From Phialocephala subalpina (taxonomy: Eukaryota > Ascomycota > Leotiomycetes > Helotiales > Mollisiaceae), in assembly GCA_900073065.1 (NCBI GenBank), contig FJOG01000042.1, positions 310,001 through 374,000 on the forward strand: a stretch of DNA of 64,000 nucleotides. Direction: 5' to 3'. Below, in pieces: positions 51,602 to 63,866 of the stretch (positions within the stretch are counted from its first letter, which is position 1; every line of letters starts with the position of its first letter). The notes beneath the pieces were generated by a model that saw only the letters and a program-made list of their open reading frames with translations, did no database searches and was not told the origin of the DNA. Both the position numbers and the translations under genes were made by a program.

Positions 51602-54124
51602 TCAAAACAAAATGGTCTCCGTATCCCCAGCCGTACAAAGGAAACTAATAACCAAATCCTTTTGCCACTTCGTCGCCGTAAAAGCTCCCCTTCGCAAAAT
51701 ACCATCCAGGCTCATTGGCAGGCAATGGATACGACGAGACAGCCGTACCATCTGCTCGATCAGAAATCACATATGCGCCATCTACGAAGATGTTGATGTA
51801 GGTATTTGATTCTCGGTTCTACGTCAAGTCAGCTTGTCATCAATGAAAGAGGAGAAAGTGCAACGTACGATGAACTTAAAATTAACAGAAATAGTATAAG
51901 AAACACCAGGACAAGTATCAATTTCGCAGCAAGTGTGGTACCCGAGTACGCACTAGTCGGAGATCCAACATTGTAGGCAGCGAAAGCGTATTCGCTCAAG
52001 AAACCAGGCGAGACGATTCCCCATGAGTTTTGAGGATCAGAAGAAGGGGTCAAGAGACTGAGTGATGGAGATGAGGGGTCGCTGAATGCGAAGGGTGAGG
52101 ATGGGAGGTCGAAGGTGGCGACTTGGAAGAATTGGATGGGGCAGACTCCTGGGATTAGAGGCCAGGTAGGAACGGATGGAGCGCTGGAAGTTGAGGTTGA
52201 GGGTGTGGTGCTTGTCGTACTTCTTTTCGTGGTGCTGGTTGTGGTGCTTGTTGTAGATGACATCTTGGTTGAGTTTGTAAGTGTAGCTAAGGTCGTTGTC
52301 GAGCTCGAGATCATAGTCTTCATAGATGAAGTTGACGAGGATGTGGTTGGAGGAGTTGAGCCAGCCACGCTCAAGACGATGTTGTCGAGCGTATAGTAAG
52401 TATCCACCAGATCAGCAAGCATGATAAATCTCAAGATCAACCCGTTGCCGGAAGAGACGAAGTTCCCCGAGACAGAAAACCAATTGTTGACGGCAGACGG
52501 GGGCAACATCGTATCAAAAGCAACTTGGTAGTGAAGGTAACCTGTATCCCAAACTTGTAACACGATTTCAGAGAATTCAGCATTGTAGATTCTCGTCTGA
52601 ACTTCGGTTGAGACAGTGTAGGTAACTCCAGCACATGGATTAGGGATAACCAGGTCGAGAATCGTATACCCAGAGGATGGCATACTAGCCGCAGGTATGA
52701 TACAGCTAAGAGCCCCTGAGGATTGAAAGCCTGGGACTGATGGTATTGCACGCGCATTGAAGAGAGTCTCCTAGGACATTCCATGGCGCTACATATCCGG
52801 ACTCGAATCCACTATTGTTCACAAGTACTGGTGCAGTATTGCAGGCGAGGGCGGAGGAGGTGGTGCTTGATGAGGTGCCTGATGGCACTGCAGTTGCTTG
52901 AGTGGACATCGGTGGGTTGGTCGTGGTCGAATAGGCAGTATTTGTTGGAGTTGGGAAAGCGCTCCATGAACTGGTGTATGAAGCTGTGCTATCTCCTAAA
53001 GTAAATTGGAGGTCGTCAACTGTGTAGACCTTGCTTGAAGGTTCAAGGAAGATTATTGCCAGTCGCATAGTTTCGAGAGTGGGCTTGAAGGTTTTCGCGA
53101 CATGGATCCAAGTGCCCGCCGGTGGGTTGGTCGTATCGTAGAGATCCAACAGATGAGTATTGTCCGGAGCTATTGTTCGAAGAACGATCTCGTTGTTTGG
53201 GTCTGCTTGCGAGGGCTTATAGCTCATCACCACAGTATATAGTGAGCCAACACAAAGGTTGGACATTGTCTGGATGATAAGGCAAAGGCCACCTTGCGCT
53301 TTGGATGGAGTTGTAACTTCTATGGCGTTTGCCGAATTTAGTCCTGGTGTAATTATATTGGCAGACCGCCCCGGGGAGTTTCCACCTGACGTCCACGGAC
53401 TCAAGAAGCCAGCTTCAAATCCACCGCTCACGGTAGGGTTCGGTACTGCGCAGCTGGCCGCTGATGTTGTAAATGAAGGAGTTGTGCTGAACAACGCTGA
53501 GCTCGTCTGAGAACTTGTCCGCGAAGGCGTTATGGCGGACATAGATGTGGACGGTGAGACATTTGGCAGTAGATGATGCTAGTCTTGTGCTAAAGCTAAA
53601 GACATCCCCAGTAGAAGAAGTGGCAAGAGAGAGACATGGGGGTGATGATGAAGACGCAATGCTAGACCCTAGTATCGAGGAGGAAAGACTCGACGTTAAG
53701 GAAGATGACACAGCAGACGGAAGTAAAGAGCTGATGGTGGAGAATGAGCCCGAGCTCAAAGACGAAAGGGCGGCTGAGCTGGATGTCGAGGCCATTGATG
53801 GGACCGAAGACGTCAGTAAAGAACTAGAATCGAGAGTGATAACGGATGAAAATATTGTTGACGAGAGCGCGAGTATAGAACTCGATGAACCTGCAATCCA
53901 AGAGCCGGCTGAGGTCGATGAGGCATTTGAATTGCATGAGACAGTTATGTATATCGTGTTCGGCAGCTGAATGAACCAAGAAGTGTATAGATACGGGCCA
54001 CTGTTTTCGTAACAGTATTTGAAGGAGCGAGGGTCACTGTATCAGTGCAGAGCGCTGGGGGCGATGCGATAGCATACTCAACGAAAAGAGTGGCTGCTGC
54101 CAGCGCCAAAAGAGTGGGGCGCAT
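51602..54124 (-). pseudogene. Frame-broken multi-domain secreted protein (CBM-like modules, Ser/Thr linkers)
   Basis: Starts at the ATG at 54124 with a signal peptide (L-A-L-A-A-A-T-L-F-V-E-Y-A-I-A). A 47-bp GTTACG...TTCAG intron near 54019-53973 would join L-A-P-S-N-T to L-P-N-T-I-Y-I-T-V-S-C. A Ser-rich stalk follows. Two related beta-sandwich modules carry G-G-F-E-A-G-F-L-S-P-W and S-G-F-E-S-G-Y-V-A-P-W, resembling CBM4/9-type carbohydrate-binding folds. A Thr/Ser linker and a third module to 51602 follow. A clean intron lies at 51868-51819. Frame breaks occur near 53565-53580, 52765-52775, 51939-51946 and at the A-run 51680-51683. Three of the four sit at or beside short homopolymers. It is either a pseudogene or a gene with sequence errors. 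Confidence 0.65.
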
Positions 54125-55816
54125 GACGGCAAAATCAATCAATAGTACTGAACAAGATGCAAAGATCAAAAGTTCAATAAGAATGACAGAACCCTCGCAA
54201 CTGCGAGGTCAGTGTTGATATAAATGCTCCAAAAATCCGGAATCGAAAAAGTTATCTGAATCAGAGGAGACCCGGACTATTGAAAACGAATGTTCACAAC
54301 CGACTCAATGCTTTGAAGAAATATCACCATTTCCACAGCATACTCGCACTCGCGCTGACGGCTGAACTGTGAAGACGGGAGGACATTTTGGTAGGGAGGC
54401 GTCTGCTTTAGGATACCCGAAAAGCTTCTGGACGAGCAGTGACCATCGCCGACTCACAGATAATCGAATCGCTGAAGATCTCTCGAGACAATGTCTAGAG
54501 GTTGTTTTGTAGGACCAATATTAGAGTAACGGGTCTCTTCACCCAGGCGGAAGTACCAACGGGCTACGCGAGACAAGCTTCGGGCTGTGATCGCTAAACT
54601 TCAGCGACAGAAGCTCAAGTTTCAAGGCACTATTCGCCAAAAATTTCAGGCTCTCACTCCCTGGAATACAGCGTCTCAGGACATTTGTCCCTATTGTAAA
54701 AATGCAACAAGAAACAATCAAACACGTCATAGAAAACATCAAACGAACGAAAAGATCCAGCGATAGAACATCGGTTCAGGGTCATTCTCACAGTTCCCAG
54801 AATTGCGAGTCATCTAGCTCGAAAAAGAAGTTTTGAAGGCGCAGATAGGAGACACATGTTTCGGAGACGAAGAAAAAGATCCCACCACCTCCGTCCCGTC
54901 AGACTCCAGGTCGTCGAAAAAAAGGACGATTAAACGATTCTGAAGCATATATTTGGATGCGCTTTTAGAGTATGACCAAAGGGATAATAGAAGGATTGTT
55001 TCATGAGGCAGGAATGAAGGATGAAAAAGGCGACGATTGCAGAAGCAGCTCCAATACTAGCGTCAGAAACACGTGCTTGACAGTGGCAGTCATTCTTGCG
55101 CCTGGGCAATTTCTGTTCCTACCCCGGATAGCGGTAGAATTGAACTGGAGACAAAATTGTTCTTCTATTCGAGGAGATAAAAGAAGTGGTGGATATAAAG
55201 TCGTAAGTGACGTATGCCCCTGCCCTTTCTCCCTCGGTCCAGACCTCGAGCTGAGGACTGGGCCTTTCCATTCTGCCTACGCTAGAGAAATTAAGTACCG
55301 AAACTCGAGACCGTAGTAGTGTTTGACTTCCAAAGTGCTGGGGTCGGAAGTTTGCATTCCTGTTTAGATTTTCGAAAGTGAATTCGAGCTCCGTGTACAC
55401 TTGATAATTTTGACTTTATAGCGACACAAAACGTGGAATATGGGTGGTACACATCGATAACAAAGTATTGGATCGAGTAGTCAAGTATAAATTTGGGACA
55501 TTCAAGTGTCTTTGAATTCTGCTCTCCATGAGGTAAGCAGGTTTCTCATTATCATTCTCTTTTCCAACTCGCTTTCTTCTAGGAGCGGTGTTGTCAATAA
55601 ACATTATCGGCTCTCGCAATCATGGAGACTGTATCCAATCCTTCATTTTCATCCGAGAAGGTAAGAGGTAATTCTCCTGAAGCGCCATCTTGGGTATCCA
55701 ATCCGTCCATTTCCAACTCCAGGCACCGACTCGGCGAGATCATGCTTCTTCTCGATCGACCATCCCTTGGGTAACTCATATCCAACCTGTTCTCATCCAA
55801 AAACTCATCAAACTCA
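54125..55816. other. Intergenic region
   Basis: About 1.7 kb between divergent ends. Frames seen here are short, unsupported by splice sites and lack motifs. Nothing else noted. Confidence 0.4.
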
Positions 55817-57148
55817 TCAAGAAACATCATGCGTAACAACAGTCGTAGCCTTAATCCCTCCCGTCCAATCAATCCCATCATCCGGCATCATCGGGCTCAC
55901 AGCATTCAGTTCCGTCTGACTCTCATTACGCTGCGAAATCTTGGTCATAGACTTCCTTAATGTGAACCTCTTTCTTAATTGATCTTTCTCGAGCTGGCTT
56001 CCTCCTGCAGAAATATGTGTCGTGACTCCAACTCTACTTAAACCCAGCAATTCGGCGAACTCAACACTGTAGTCTTTGGCACTGACGCTGTTCCGTGTTC
56101 GCATTGTTGTTCCACTTTCTCCTGAGGGTCGCTTGGCTTCTTCATCGTTGCTGTCGAAGCTTTTACTCGCGAATCGGAGGACGTTCTTGAACATAGGTCG
56201 GAGAGTTGCGAAGTTCATTGCTGTAATGGCAATGGCGGGTTCGATCATTGACCATTTAGCGAGGTTGATGCCTTCCCAAGAGTAGTCATCTGTTGCTTTG
56301 AGGGTTTTAATGTAGACAATACGAACGATGGTTGCTGTGCTAGCACTGTTGCCAAGTGTCAGCGCTTGCTTTAGAAGCACATGAAGTAAGACTTACAAGA
56401 ATCCGAGAGACAATATCAATACTACAGATAGCTTCGTCCGCGGATTCATCTGCATATTCCAAACGAAGAACACCGGAAGTATTCCAAAAGACCAATCTGT
56501 AATTGCAGACACTGCACAATGTGCGTACGTGACGGCCTCGATGACTCTTCCATCCAAGCATTTCGGATTTGGGTCTACACTGTGTATCCATTTTGTCCAA
56601 AAGTACCTGGTCGGCGTACATTGAAAGATAAGGAAGAAAAAGTACATGGTGCTGAATAGAAGTACGACTGCGGTAGTAATGTAAATGACCATTCGTTGGT
56701 ATTTTTTGCTTGAAAGTCGGAGGAAATATGCCGCAATCGAAAGCTTGGTAATAGTGGTCGAGACGACGTAGAGGAGTTCGCACACGAAAGTGATCTGACG
56801 AATGTCAATGGTCATGTTCCAGCAATACTTGGGGATTGTCTGACCTTGAAACCTGTCTGCAGCGAATCCGGGCTAATGTTGAAAATATGTGCACCCAATC
56901 CATAGACTGTCGCTCGAAGACACAGCGAACAGAATATCGAGAAAACGATCTGCTGTTGTCAGCACCAATTCCTGGTATCACACCAAGGCAAGTACCATTG
57001 CTGCCACTGTGATCCAATCTTCTCTACCCATAAACTTCAATATTCCCAAGCGCACATATATTCGAAAGGCGAAGGATATCCATGTCAAAGCCAAGGAGCA
57101 CACGGCCACGCCCGTGATTTGTGCTCCACGACTGACTCCGACGTACAT
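55817..57148 (-). CDS. Fungal rhodopsin-like (PTH11-related) integral membrane protein
   Basis: Exons 57148-56996, 56949-56845, 56794-56397 and 56345-55817 join in phase to 394 residues. The start M-Y-V-G-V-S-R-G-A-Q-I-T-G precedes the first helix. The loop R-I-Y-V-R-L-G-I-L-K-F-M-G-R-E-D-W and the Y-G-L-G-A-H segment are family hallmarks. Helices follow in L-Y-V-V-S-T-T-I-T-K-L-S-I-A, V-I-Y-I-T-T-A-V-V-L-L-F, then a C-x-P-type loop with D-P-N-P-K-C and a helix ending in T-D-W-S-F-G-I-L-P-V. A long Ser/Arg cytosolic tail ends at 55817. It has about seven helices. Such proteins are plasma-membrane receptor candidates; the ligand is unknown. The exon 2 acceptor is ambiguous (CAGCAG, 56952 or 56949). 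Confidence 0.87.
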
Positions 57149-59155
57149 GTCGACGGTTTCTCAGATCATTCGCGGGGTGCTGATCACGGGAGATCGACGT
57201 CGCGGTCGATCAAGGAAACGAATGTATCGATGAACGCGAGGGACAGGACGGTCGTAGGTAAAACGAAGAGAAGGTCGGGAACATCGGGACAATTGGGGAC
57301 GTGTAGTCCTTAAGTGCAAAGGTCCAGAATGACCTCCTGCATCCCCTGTCATCCAGGTGGGAGATAGGAAGTGATATCGTAGGCTCTAGGGTGGTAGGGG
57401 CTTTTCGCCATTTAAAATTCCCGTCGAGCCATGGCTCAGGAAAAAGGCGGCATGGTACAGTACCCAGTTCTCGAAGAAGAAAGCGCGAACCACGTCGCCG
57501 AACACGAAGCATCTTAAGTTACTCGTACAGTACAGTACATATGCAGTCAACTCTAACCTTACCCTTTGGAGAAGGTCCATCCCTGCTCGCTGGGAAACTT
57601 CCTCGAGGTATTGTACAAAGTATCTTTACTACTTGCGGTAGGCACGATGGTGATCCGGCCGCAGAAGGCGTCAGCTACGGTAGCTTGTGTAACCAAACTT
57701 TCGGAGAGGTCTGGTCTGGCCTATCTGTGCGCCAATAAGGTGTGGTCGCAGCGCTGTCGTACAAAACGCCACGTTTTTGATTGGTGTCACGGAACAGCTG
57801 GAGCATTCGAATGGGAAGGATCTGCAGCACTATTGATGTAGGGGTACAGGTGTGGAGGAGGCTTTGAACAGGGAGTGGTCGAGGTCCAGATACGCGAGTT
57901 GGCGGGAGGGAGATTTAAAATATGACGGCGAGGCTGAATCGAGGACCATCCTGGCGAATGAGCTGTCAGTTTATGCATCGGAAAGGTCACCATAAGGTTC
58001 GTGAAATGGGATGAAAACAGGGCACAAGCAGACGTTGGTGATAGAGGCGCATTGTTCACGCATGGCTCATATCTGCCACCGTGCACGAACCTTGAGGAGA
58101 ACTCGCCGTTGTGCAATAACATGGTGGCCTCAAAGCATTGAGATCTGCAATCGTGATCTAGACATCCGGACTCCGAGAAGTTTCTTCGCAAATTCTCAAG
58201 CGCCAGCTCGGCGTGCGACCGAGGCGTGTTCCAGATTGACGAGGCAAAAGAGCAGAAACGGCGTTGGATATGGGTGTCGCTTCCTTCCCTCGTTACCGAG
58301 AACTGCAGCAAGCATGCCCCAACAAAACAAAATATACAGTAGAAGTATTTCACTTCGCTTCCTTCCGTCTGATAAGATCATCTAATATATCATCCCGTGT
58401 GTTCCTGTCAACAGGATTCGTTTGGTTTCAGCTGGAAATATGCATGATTACCCAACGCCCTGCCTCCGTAAACCCTACCCCGCTTGTGCATGGATGCTGT
58501 TGGATGCTTGGCATTCAGCGGCCCCTGAGACTTCAGGAACGCCAGTCTGTTCTTCTCCGTGCACAACAAACTTGTTGACTGCCGTTGATGTCTGAGATGA
58601 GAGAATGGTACTTGCGTACCTCGGTGACACTGTCACATCCTTCTCGGGTCTTGGTGCGAAGCTTTTCGGTATCACAAGGTGGCCGAACATGATGTTCCTG
58701 CGTTGCATGTGCATTTTCTCCTTATTTCCGCTTCCGCTGAAATGTGGTCACAGGTTATGTTGTCGATGAAATCGCTCTGATACTCACCTTGAATTATGAC
58801 GGAGGTGGAGGGGATCCTAGATAAGGAGCGGGATATTTCAACGCCATTGGCTGAAAAAAACAATATCTTTGTGTGAAAGGCAGGCATTTTGTAGTCGACG
58901 TATCGCATTTCTCTCGTATGCTATGCTGTGACCTTCATGTTTCTCGTCCGACCCTGGTATTGTTCACCCGTTCATGGTTGATCTCTAGTAGAAACGTCCC
59001 AACAGCGTGTAGTAAAGAACTCCAGTGCCAGCTGCTCGCTGCTCGTCGAGAACCCCATAACCTCTGGACAAGCACTAGATGATGGCTTCCGGATCTCGGA
59101 TTAGTCCAACCTTCTTGATGCCTTTCCTGACATAGTCGAGGTCTCTCCTTTGAGC
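57149..59155. other. Long stretch without supported genes
   Basis: About 2 kb. A 188-codon minus-strand frame (58353-57787) looks like a secreted protein but starts with GTG and is Pro/His/Ser-mixed, so I rejected it. Frames of retroelement character may reach into 58990-59155 downstream of the Gag-like relic (two more in-frame TAGs). Confidence 0.4.
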
Positions 59156-59701
59156 CTAGAAACGTAATCCTTTCACGTACTCCTCCTCATTCTCGCACGA
59201 ATCGAATGTGTCGCCATGCTTGGTTGCCATCGCGTCGAGGAATTGGCCTAGCTTTTCGGGTTCACCGGTAAAGTATTCGGGGAGATCCATTGGAGTTGAC
59301 ATCGAGGTTAGCGCTTTGAGCTCGTCGCACTCCGTCTTAAGTTTGTTGATACCTACTCGTTTCTTTTGCAGCTCTGCCAGGAGCTGGCGCTCGTTCTTTG
59401 GCTTCTCGACCTGCTTCTTCGGTTCTTCGGTTCGTTCTTGGTAGCTAGCGACAGTCTTGTGGAGTTGAATAATTGCGGAGAGGATGCCGTTTGGATTGTT
59501 TTTGAAGGCCGTCCTGATGGCCTCGTAGTCCTTCAGCTCCAGCGGGCGAACGAGGTCGAAATAGGTGTCTATCTTTTCCATCTTATTCTAACTAACAACG
59601 TTGAGGGACACATCACCAGCGAGATCCAGATCTGCGAGTCTAGCTAGCTCTAAGCTAGCAAATGTGTCTCCGGTGTTTTGCTTTTTGGTGGGAGGCTCCA
59701 T
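59156..59701 (-). mobile_element. Retrotransposon Gag-like ORF, interrupted by stops
   Basis: On the minus strand the ATG at 59701 opens M-E-P-P-T-K-K-Q-N. It meets TAG at 59588-59590, then continues in frame from M-E-K-I-D-T-Y-F-D-L-V-R-P-L-E-L to TAG at 59156-59158. The frame stays open again downstream to another TAG near 59076. The second segment has a Glu/Lys coiled coil followed by M-D-L-P-E-Y-F-T-G-E-P-E-K-L-G-Q-F-L-D, which resembles the start of LTR-retrotransposon capsid domains (F-T-G-E-x-x-K-L-x-x-F-L). No protease, reverse transcriptase or integrase lies nearby, so this is a truncated relic. All three interruptions are TAG. Confidence 0.5.
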
Positions 59702-62348
59702 TGTGTGATCTGCACAGGAAACAGATCAGTATAGCTCGCGGTTGGGAAATCTTATCGATATAGCTGTAGGAGTGGAGACTTACCAGGGATTTTTGATGGG
59801 CAGGGGGCAGGTACGGTGTGGTTGACGTTAAAGTCTTATTTTGTTGATTGAGGTGAAGAGGTTGATGATCGCTCAAAATCGATCGTGGGCCATGAAGAAT
59901 TTAAAGCGAGTGCCTTTGATCATGTGCACTAGCTTTCACTCTCTGCTTTCTACTTATCACTTGTATGGAACGCGTAACGCGTGAGGCAAGTCCACCTCAC
60001 ACAGCCTCCCGTTTGTCGAGCATCCCCTCACCTCCTTTCTAAGCGAGGCCGACGCGAAAAGCAGCAAAAAATCAACAACAACAGAAACAAGCAGCGCACA
60101 TAGAGAAAAACTGCAAAAACATAGAACCTCGGTATCGAGGTGGTTCTATGAAAATCTCTCGGTGTCGGGCGAGATTTTTTGAGCTCGGGGCAGGCGATTT
60201 TACCACTCCTTCTCGAACGAACCGGTCAGTGACCTGAACCATTAAGCCTGTGGCACGCTTCTGACCAGTCGTTGAAGAAGTTTTGCTTATTTAAATTTAT
60301 ATAGACGTTATGAAGGTTAAGTCGTTAAAGTGAAGCTAGCGGGGGAGCCGAAGAGGAGGTGTCTTCACGTGCGCCTGAGACGCGTTCGGTTTTGACGGGT
60401 TATCTACGTTGTTATGATAGCTAACTAAATAGTACTCTAAGTCATTGGATGGTTCAAGCGGAAAGCATCGTTCTCATTCTGCAGGGTTCACATTTGTTGT
60501 CACATGTTTACCTTCACAACCGAAAATCTTCTTGAACTTCACGGGTTTGTTTACCTATTTTTCCTGGAATAATCATGAATGATAAAGCATCGATCAGATA
60601 TCTATGTGGCTCAATTTCAACGTCTCCATGCCTATATCCACCCATCGACCCTTACTCTCTCCCCAACTGATGTTTTCGCCATCAGAGGCTCGTTGCACAT
60701 CCCACAGATGCGATGCCCAAACATTACGCGGTCCTTCCCGCAGTAATCGCACCAGAGGAGGTTAACACCCATTTTGTATCTTGAGTTATTCTATGAAGAT
60801 GTTCTGTTAGAGGGAGATTGTTGAGGTCGTGATGGTCGGTAAAGGTTTCTTTGAAAAGAGGGGTAGAAAAGTGAATGAGGTGGGGAAGGGGAGGCTTTAT
60901 ACTTATACCCGAAGTCCATTCCCAGAGAGTTCGAGAGCTGTCTCTATGGTTTTGCTTCTTGAATAGCATTGTGGTCTACTTGATTCTATTCCCTTGTGGT
61001 TTTCACCCTCATTGACGCCAATACCGATTCCTTGCTACGAGGATCTACTAGATGACTTTAGTCCATTAATGGGTACGGATCGTTCCTACTAAGTACAAAC
61101 CAGCCCTCTTCTCGTGTACACATATACAGCTACCCGGTACAATAAGGACAGGGCCAAACCCTCTGGTTGATTTGATCTCCTGGCGGGTATCTTCTGCATC
61201 CTTTGAAGCAGAAAGACCTATCGTAGTAGACCATGTTGACTTGGAAGTGTATCTTGAGTATGTTATCGCGTTGTGAGGTTTAATAGTCTGTGTAGTGTTG
61301 TGGATGTTTGGTGCAAGTTGAAACACCACGGGGAATGTAGACGTTTTTATAGAGAAGCATTTCGCTTCGTGATTCAAAACAGATGATTACATGCTACCTC
61401 ACGTCATTGGAAGAGCATCGCCATTCATCCTGCTTGCCTTGCACAACATCACCTTTATTCATCTCGTGGCAATGATTAAGCTCGGAAGCCTTGAAGCTAT
61501 AAACGCCACTCATGTATGGTGACTTCTCCGTCTTCTTGCCAAGTACATTTCACATACAGACAGCTTCCAACGCACGAGAAACTCTACAAGAACACATCAA
61601 CAATAAGTCGCAGGGGATTCAGCTCCGTTAATAGGGACTGGGAGCAGTAATGGCGTCCATAACCTGGGACCAAGTTCACAGGTGATGACCTCGACCCTCT
61701 TGTGGCAATTTGGACATAGCCCTATCGTGTTCCTGAGCAGGCTAAGCGTCGACGTGGTTCACCGACGAGACCGGCTTGGCTGTGCAATCCGCGAAACTAT
61801 AGGGACCGGAGTGATAGGGATGAGCAACAATGGTGGAGGGGTGGAATGTAGGGGTCGAGTGGTTCAGCATGGCTCCTTGATGTTCAGGGGACGAGAATAT
61901 AGAGAATGAAAGGCACTCAGACTAGCAAATAACACTGAAGGTGGAGAGTGCGGGTTTGTACGCTTGTATGATTCGAAAGACAATGAAGCATGGCTAGAGA
62001 CGTGAGCAGATTGAGCGGAGATCTAAGTGTCACCAATCATGCAGTACATTCAGCCTCGCTGGAGGTGCATGATTAAGTGACCCATATTCGAGACTTGGGA
62101 CATCGCAGCCCTATTCGTCACTTTTCTGGAGCTAGGGAGGTAAATTCATTTTCATTTGTATCGCAGATATCATATTCGTGACTACCAACTCGATCCAGAG
62201 AAGCAACGCCGACCCTAATCAAAAGTGAAACCAGAATGTCTCAAGGAGGGATCTTGTTGATGGGTTTGATATCGATCGATTGGCGAAATTGTTGACAGCA
62301 CTTCGAGGCTTCTGCAGAGCTTGGCATTCGCAATTGGCTACCGAGACA
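59702..62348. other. Long stretch without supported genes
   Basis: About 2.6 kb. It holds two ACGCGT sites (59970-59975, 59977-59982), a pair of adjacent hairpins (60121-60178) and AT-rich sequence near 60290. Minus-strand frames at 60724-60969 and 61066-61377 have no motif and no splice support. If the Gag-like relic was part of an element, its leader would lie here, but no long terminal repeat is apparent. Confidence 0.4.
60121..60178. repeat. Two adjacent hairpin-forming inverted repeats
   Basis: Hairpin 1: ATAGAACCTCG (60121-60131), loop GTAT, then CGAGG plus a TGG bulge and TTCTAT to 60149. Hairpin 2: AAAATCTC (60151-60158) and GAGATTTT (60171-60178) around a TCGGTGTCGGGC centre. Both loops share CTCGGT(A/G)TCG. 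Arms are short but perfect. Confidence 0.7.
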
Positions 62349-63866
62349 TCAGGTGGACGTCTCGATCACGGAAATGTCTTGGTTCGAGGCGAGATAAGAA
62401 TCCATGGGACCAAACACCTGCTGGAAACTCCAAGGTCCCATGTCAAATTCGTACGCTTGAGGCTCATTCAGTATCCTCTCCAACAAAAGCACCTTGTCCA
62501 ACGGTTCTTCGTCTCTCTTCGCTCTCCACCGATTGCTGGAGTGGATCAACTCTTCACAACCCTCCAACGTCCAACCCCACTTATTCAGAAAACCAGGCGT
62601 GACTTCCCAACTATTAACATCCCAAGGTTCACCCCAGACGACGAACCCTTTTCGTCCAGCCGTAACATCATCATCCCAATTCCGCCAATAGCTCTCACCC
62701 TCAAAAGCTCCCCAGGCAGGGTTTGGATTCGGATGCGGGTTTGGTGAGAATTCGCTTGGGTATGCTGCTGAAGCTTGCATGTTCTTGAAGAATAATTCGC
62801 CGAAAAGATCATTGCACAGATCGCGATGATTGAAGTCTTGTTGACGTCGAATGAGATTATCTCGCATACGAGGGAATGGGAACATGTTGAGCCATGAGGA
62901 GTGTGCGATGCTCATCTGATTCGTCGTTGGGTGGAGGTTCGACGGAAGTTCATGTCCAGGCTTGGCACGGACAAGAGTGAGGCCCTCACAGAGATTTTGA
63001 TGCGACGGAAGGACGATACCAGTGCCTGCTCGAACCAGAGAAGTTGTGGTGTTGAGCATAAGCTTGTTGTATATGAGAGCTCGGAAGACATTGAAGTGGA
63101 TGAGATGGAGGAGGTGATCGGATGAAAGTGGGAAGTATGTTTCTTTGAGCACTGCGTCGTCGAGTGACACGAGTGCCTCTGCAGCGGTAGTGGCTACGCC
63201 GAAGACGGATTGATTGAGAGGTACGGTTTCGCAAGCAAAGTGGCTTACGAAAGGCTTTTGCCTGAATAAAGCGAAGGGCTTCTCTTCTTTGATCTGCAGA
63301 AGTACTCCATCGAGGATGTTGAAGGCTTTGAAAGGAGGGTCGGCTTCAGGGATTGGACTGCTTCTGGCTACTTTGAGGTGATGGAGATACTGCGCAGATG
63401 CCGAGCTGAGGGTGGACGACGCCGTATCATCAAGATCGAGTGCAAGAAGAGCTAGGGCTTCTCGAGGAACAAAGTCCTGGGGTACCAATGCATCTGGAGT
63501 GGCCTGAGATTGTCCTGAATCGGACGAGCCTTGGTCCACCAATTGGGAAATATCTGCTTCCAACTTAGCTAGAGGGGATCCAGAAGTGTTTGTGCCCAGA
63601 GGAGGTGGGTCTTCGTCTACGGCCGCTTCGTCCTGAGACGACGTCGCAGGGGGTACTTCAGTGATACGAAAACGCTCCACACGAAAGGGTCGTCGTTTGG
63701 TGGCTGGTGGCTCTTTCGGAGCATTCCTCATACGGTAAGCTCGTTGGTTCAATCTATTCTGCCTCTTCTTCCTCTCCTGCTTCTCCTTAAGATCTGTCCA
63801 GTCATCGTCCTTCTTCCAGACGTTGGTCAACACGGGCTTGTCAAATCGAAGTACTGATTGACTCAT
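62349..63866 (-). CDS. bZIP-like transcription factor with DUF3425
   Basis: A 505-residue intronless protein from the ATG at 63866. A basic region at about residues 29-51 (K-E-R-K-K-R-Q-N-R-L-N-Q-R-A-Y-R-M-R) has the N-x-x-x-Q-R-x-Y-R core but no clear leucine zipper behind it. A disordered Pro/Ser/Asp middle follows. The C-terminal DUF3425 includes A-L-I-Y-N-K-L-M-L-N and W-G-E-P-W-D-V-N-S-W-E-V-T-P-G-F-L-N-K-W-G-W, the same signature as the factor at 49532-50806. The two differ widely and are not a recent duplication. Nuclear regulator by family; targets unknown. Confidence 0.88.
   Translation of the reverse strand: MSQSVLRFDKPVLTNVWKKDDDWTDLKEKQERKKRQNRLNQRAYRMRNAPKEPPATKRRPFRVERFRITEVPPATSSQDEAAVDEDPPPLGTNTSGSPLAKLEADISQLVDQGSSDSGQSQATPDALVPQDFVPREALALLALDLDDTASSTLSSASAQYLHHLKVARSSPIPEADPPFKAFNILDGVLLQIKEEKPFALFRQKPFVSHFACETVPLNQSVFGVATTAAEALVSLDDAVLKETYFPLSSDHLLHLIHFNVFRALIYNKLMLNTTTSLVRAGTGIVLPSHQNLCEGLTLVRAKPGHELPSNLHPTTNQMSIAHSSWLNMFPFPRMRDNLIRRQQDFNHRDLCNDLFGELFFKNMQASAAYPSEFSPNPHPNPNPAWGAFEGESYWRNWDDDVTAGRKGFVVWGEPWDVNSWEVTPGFLNKWGWTLEGCEELIHSSNRWRAKRDEEPLDKVLLLERILNEPQAYEFDMGPWSFQQVFGPMDSYLASNQDISVIETST

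Noticed and set aside
57787..58353. 188-codon minus-strand frame with a hydrophobic, signal-like start
   Set aside because: It begins with GTG, has no ATG before the hydrophobic part and its composition looks random; no splice site rescues an ATG.
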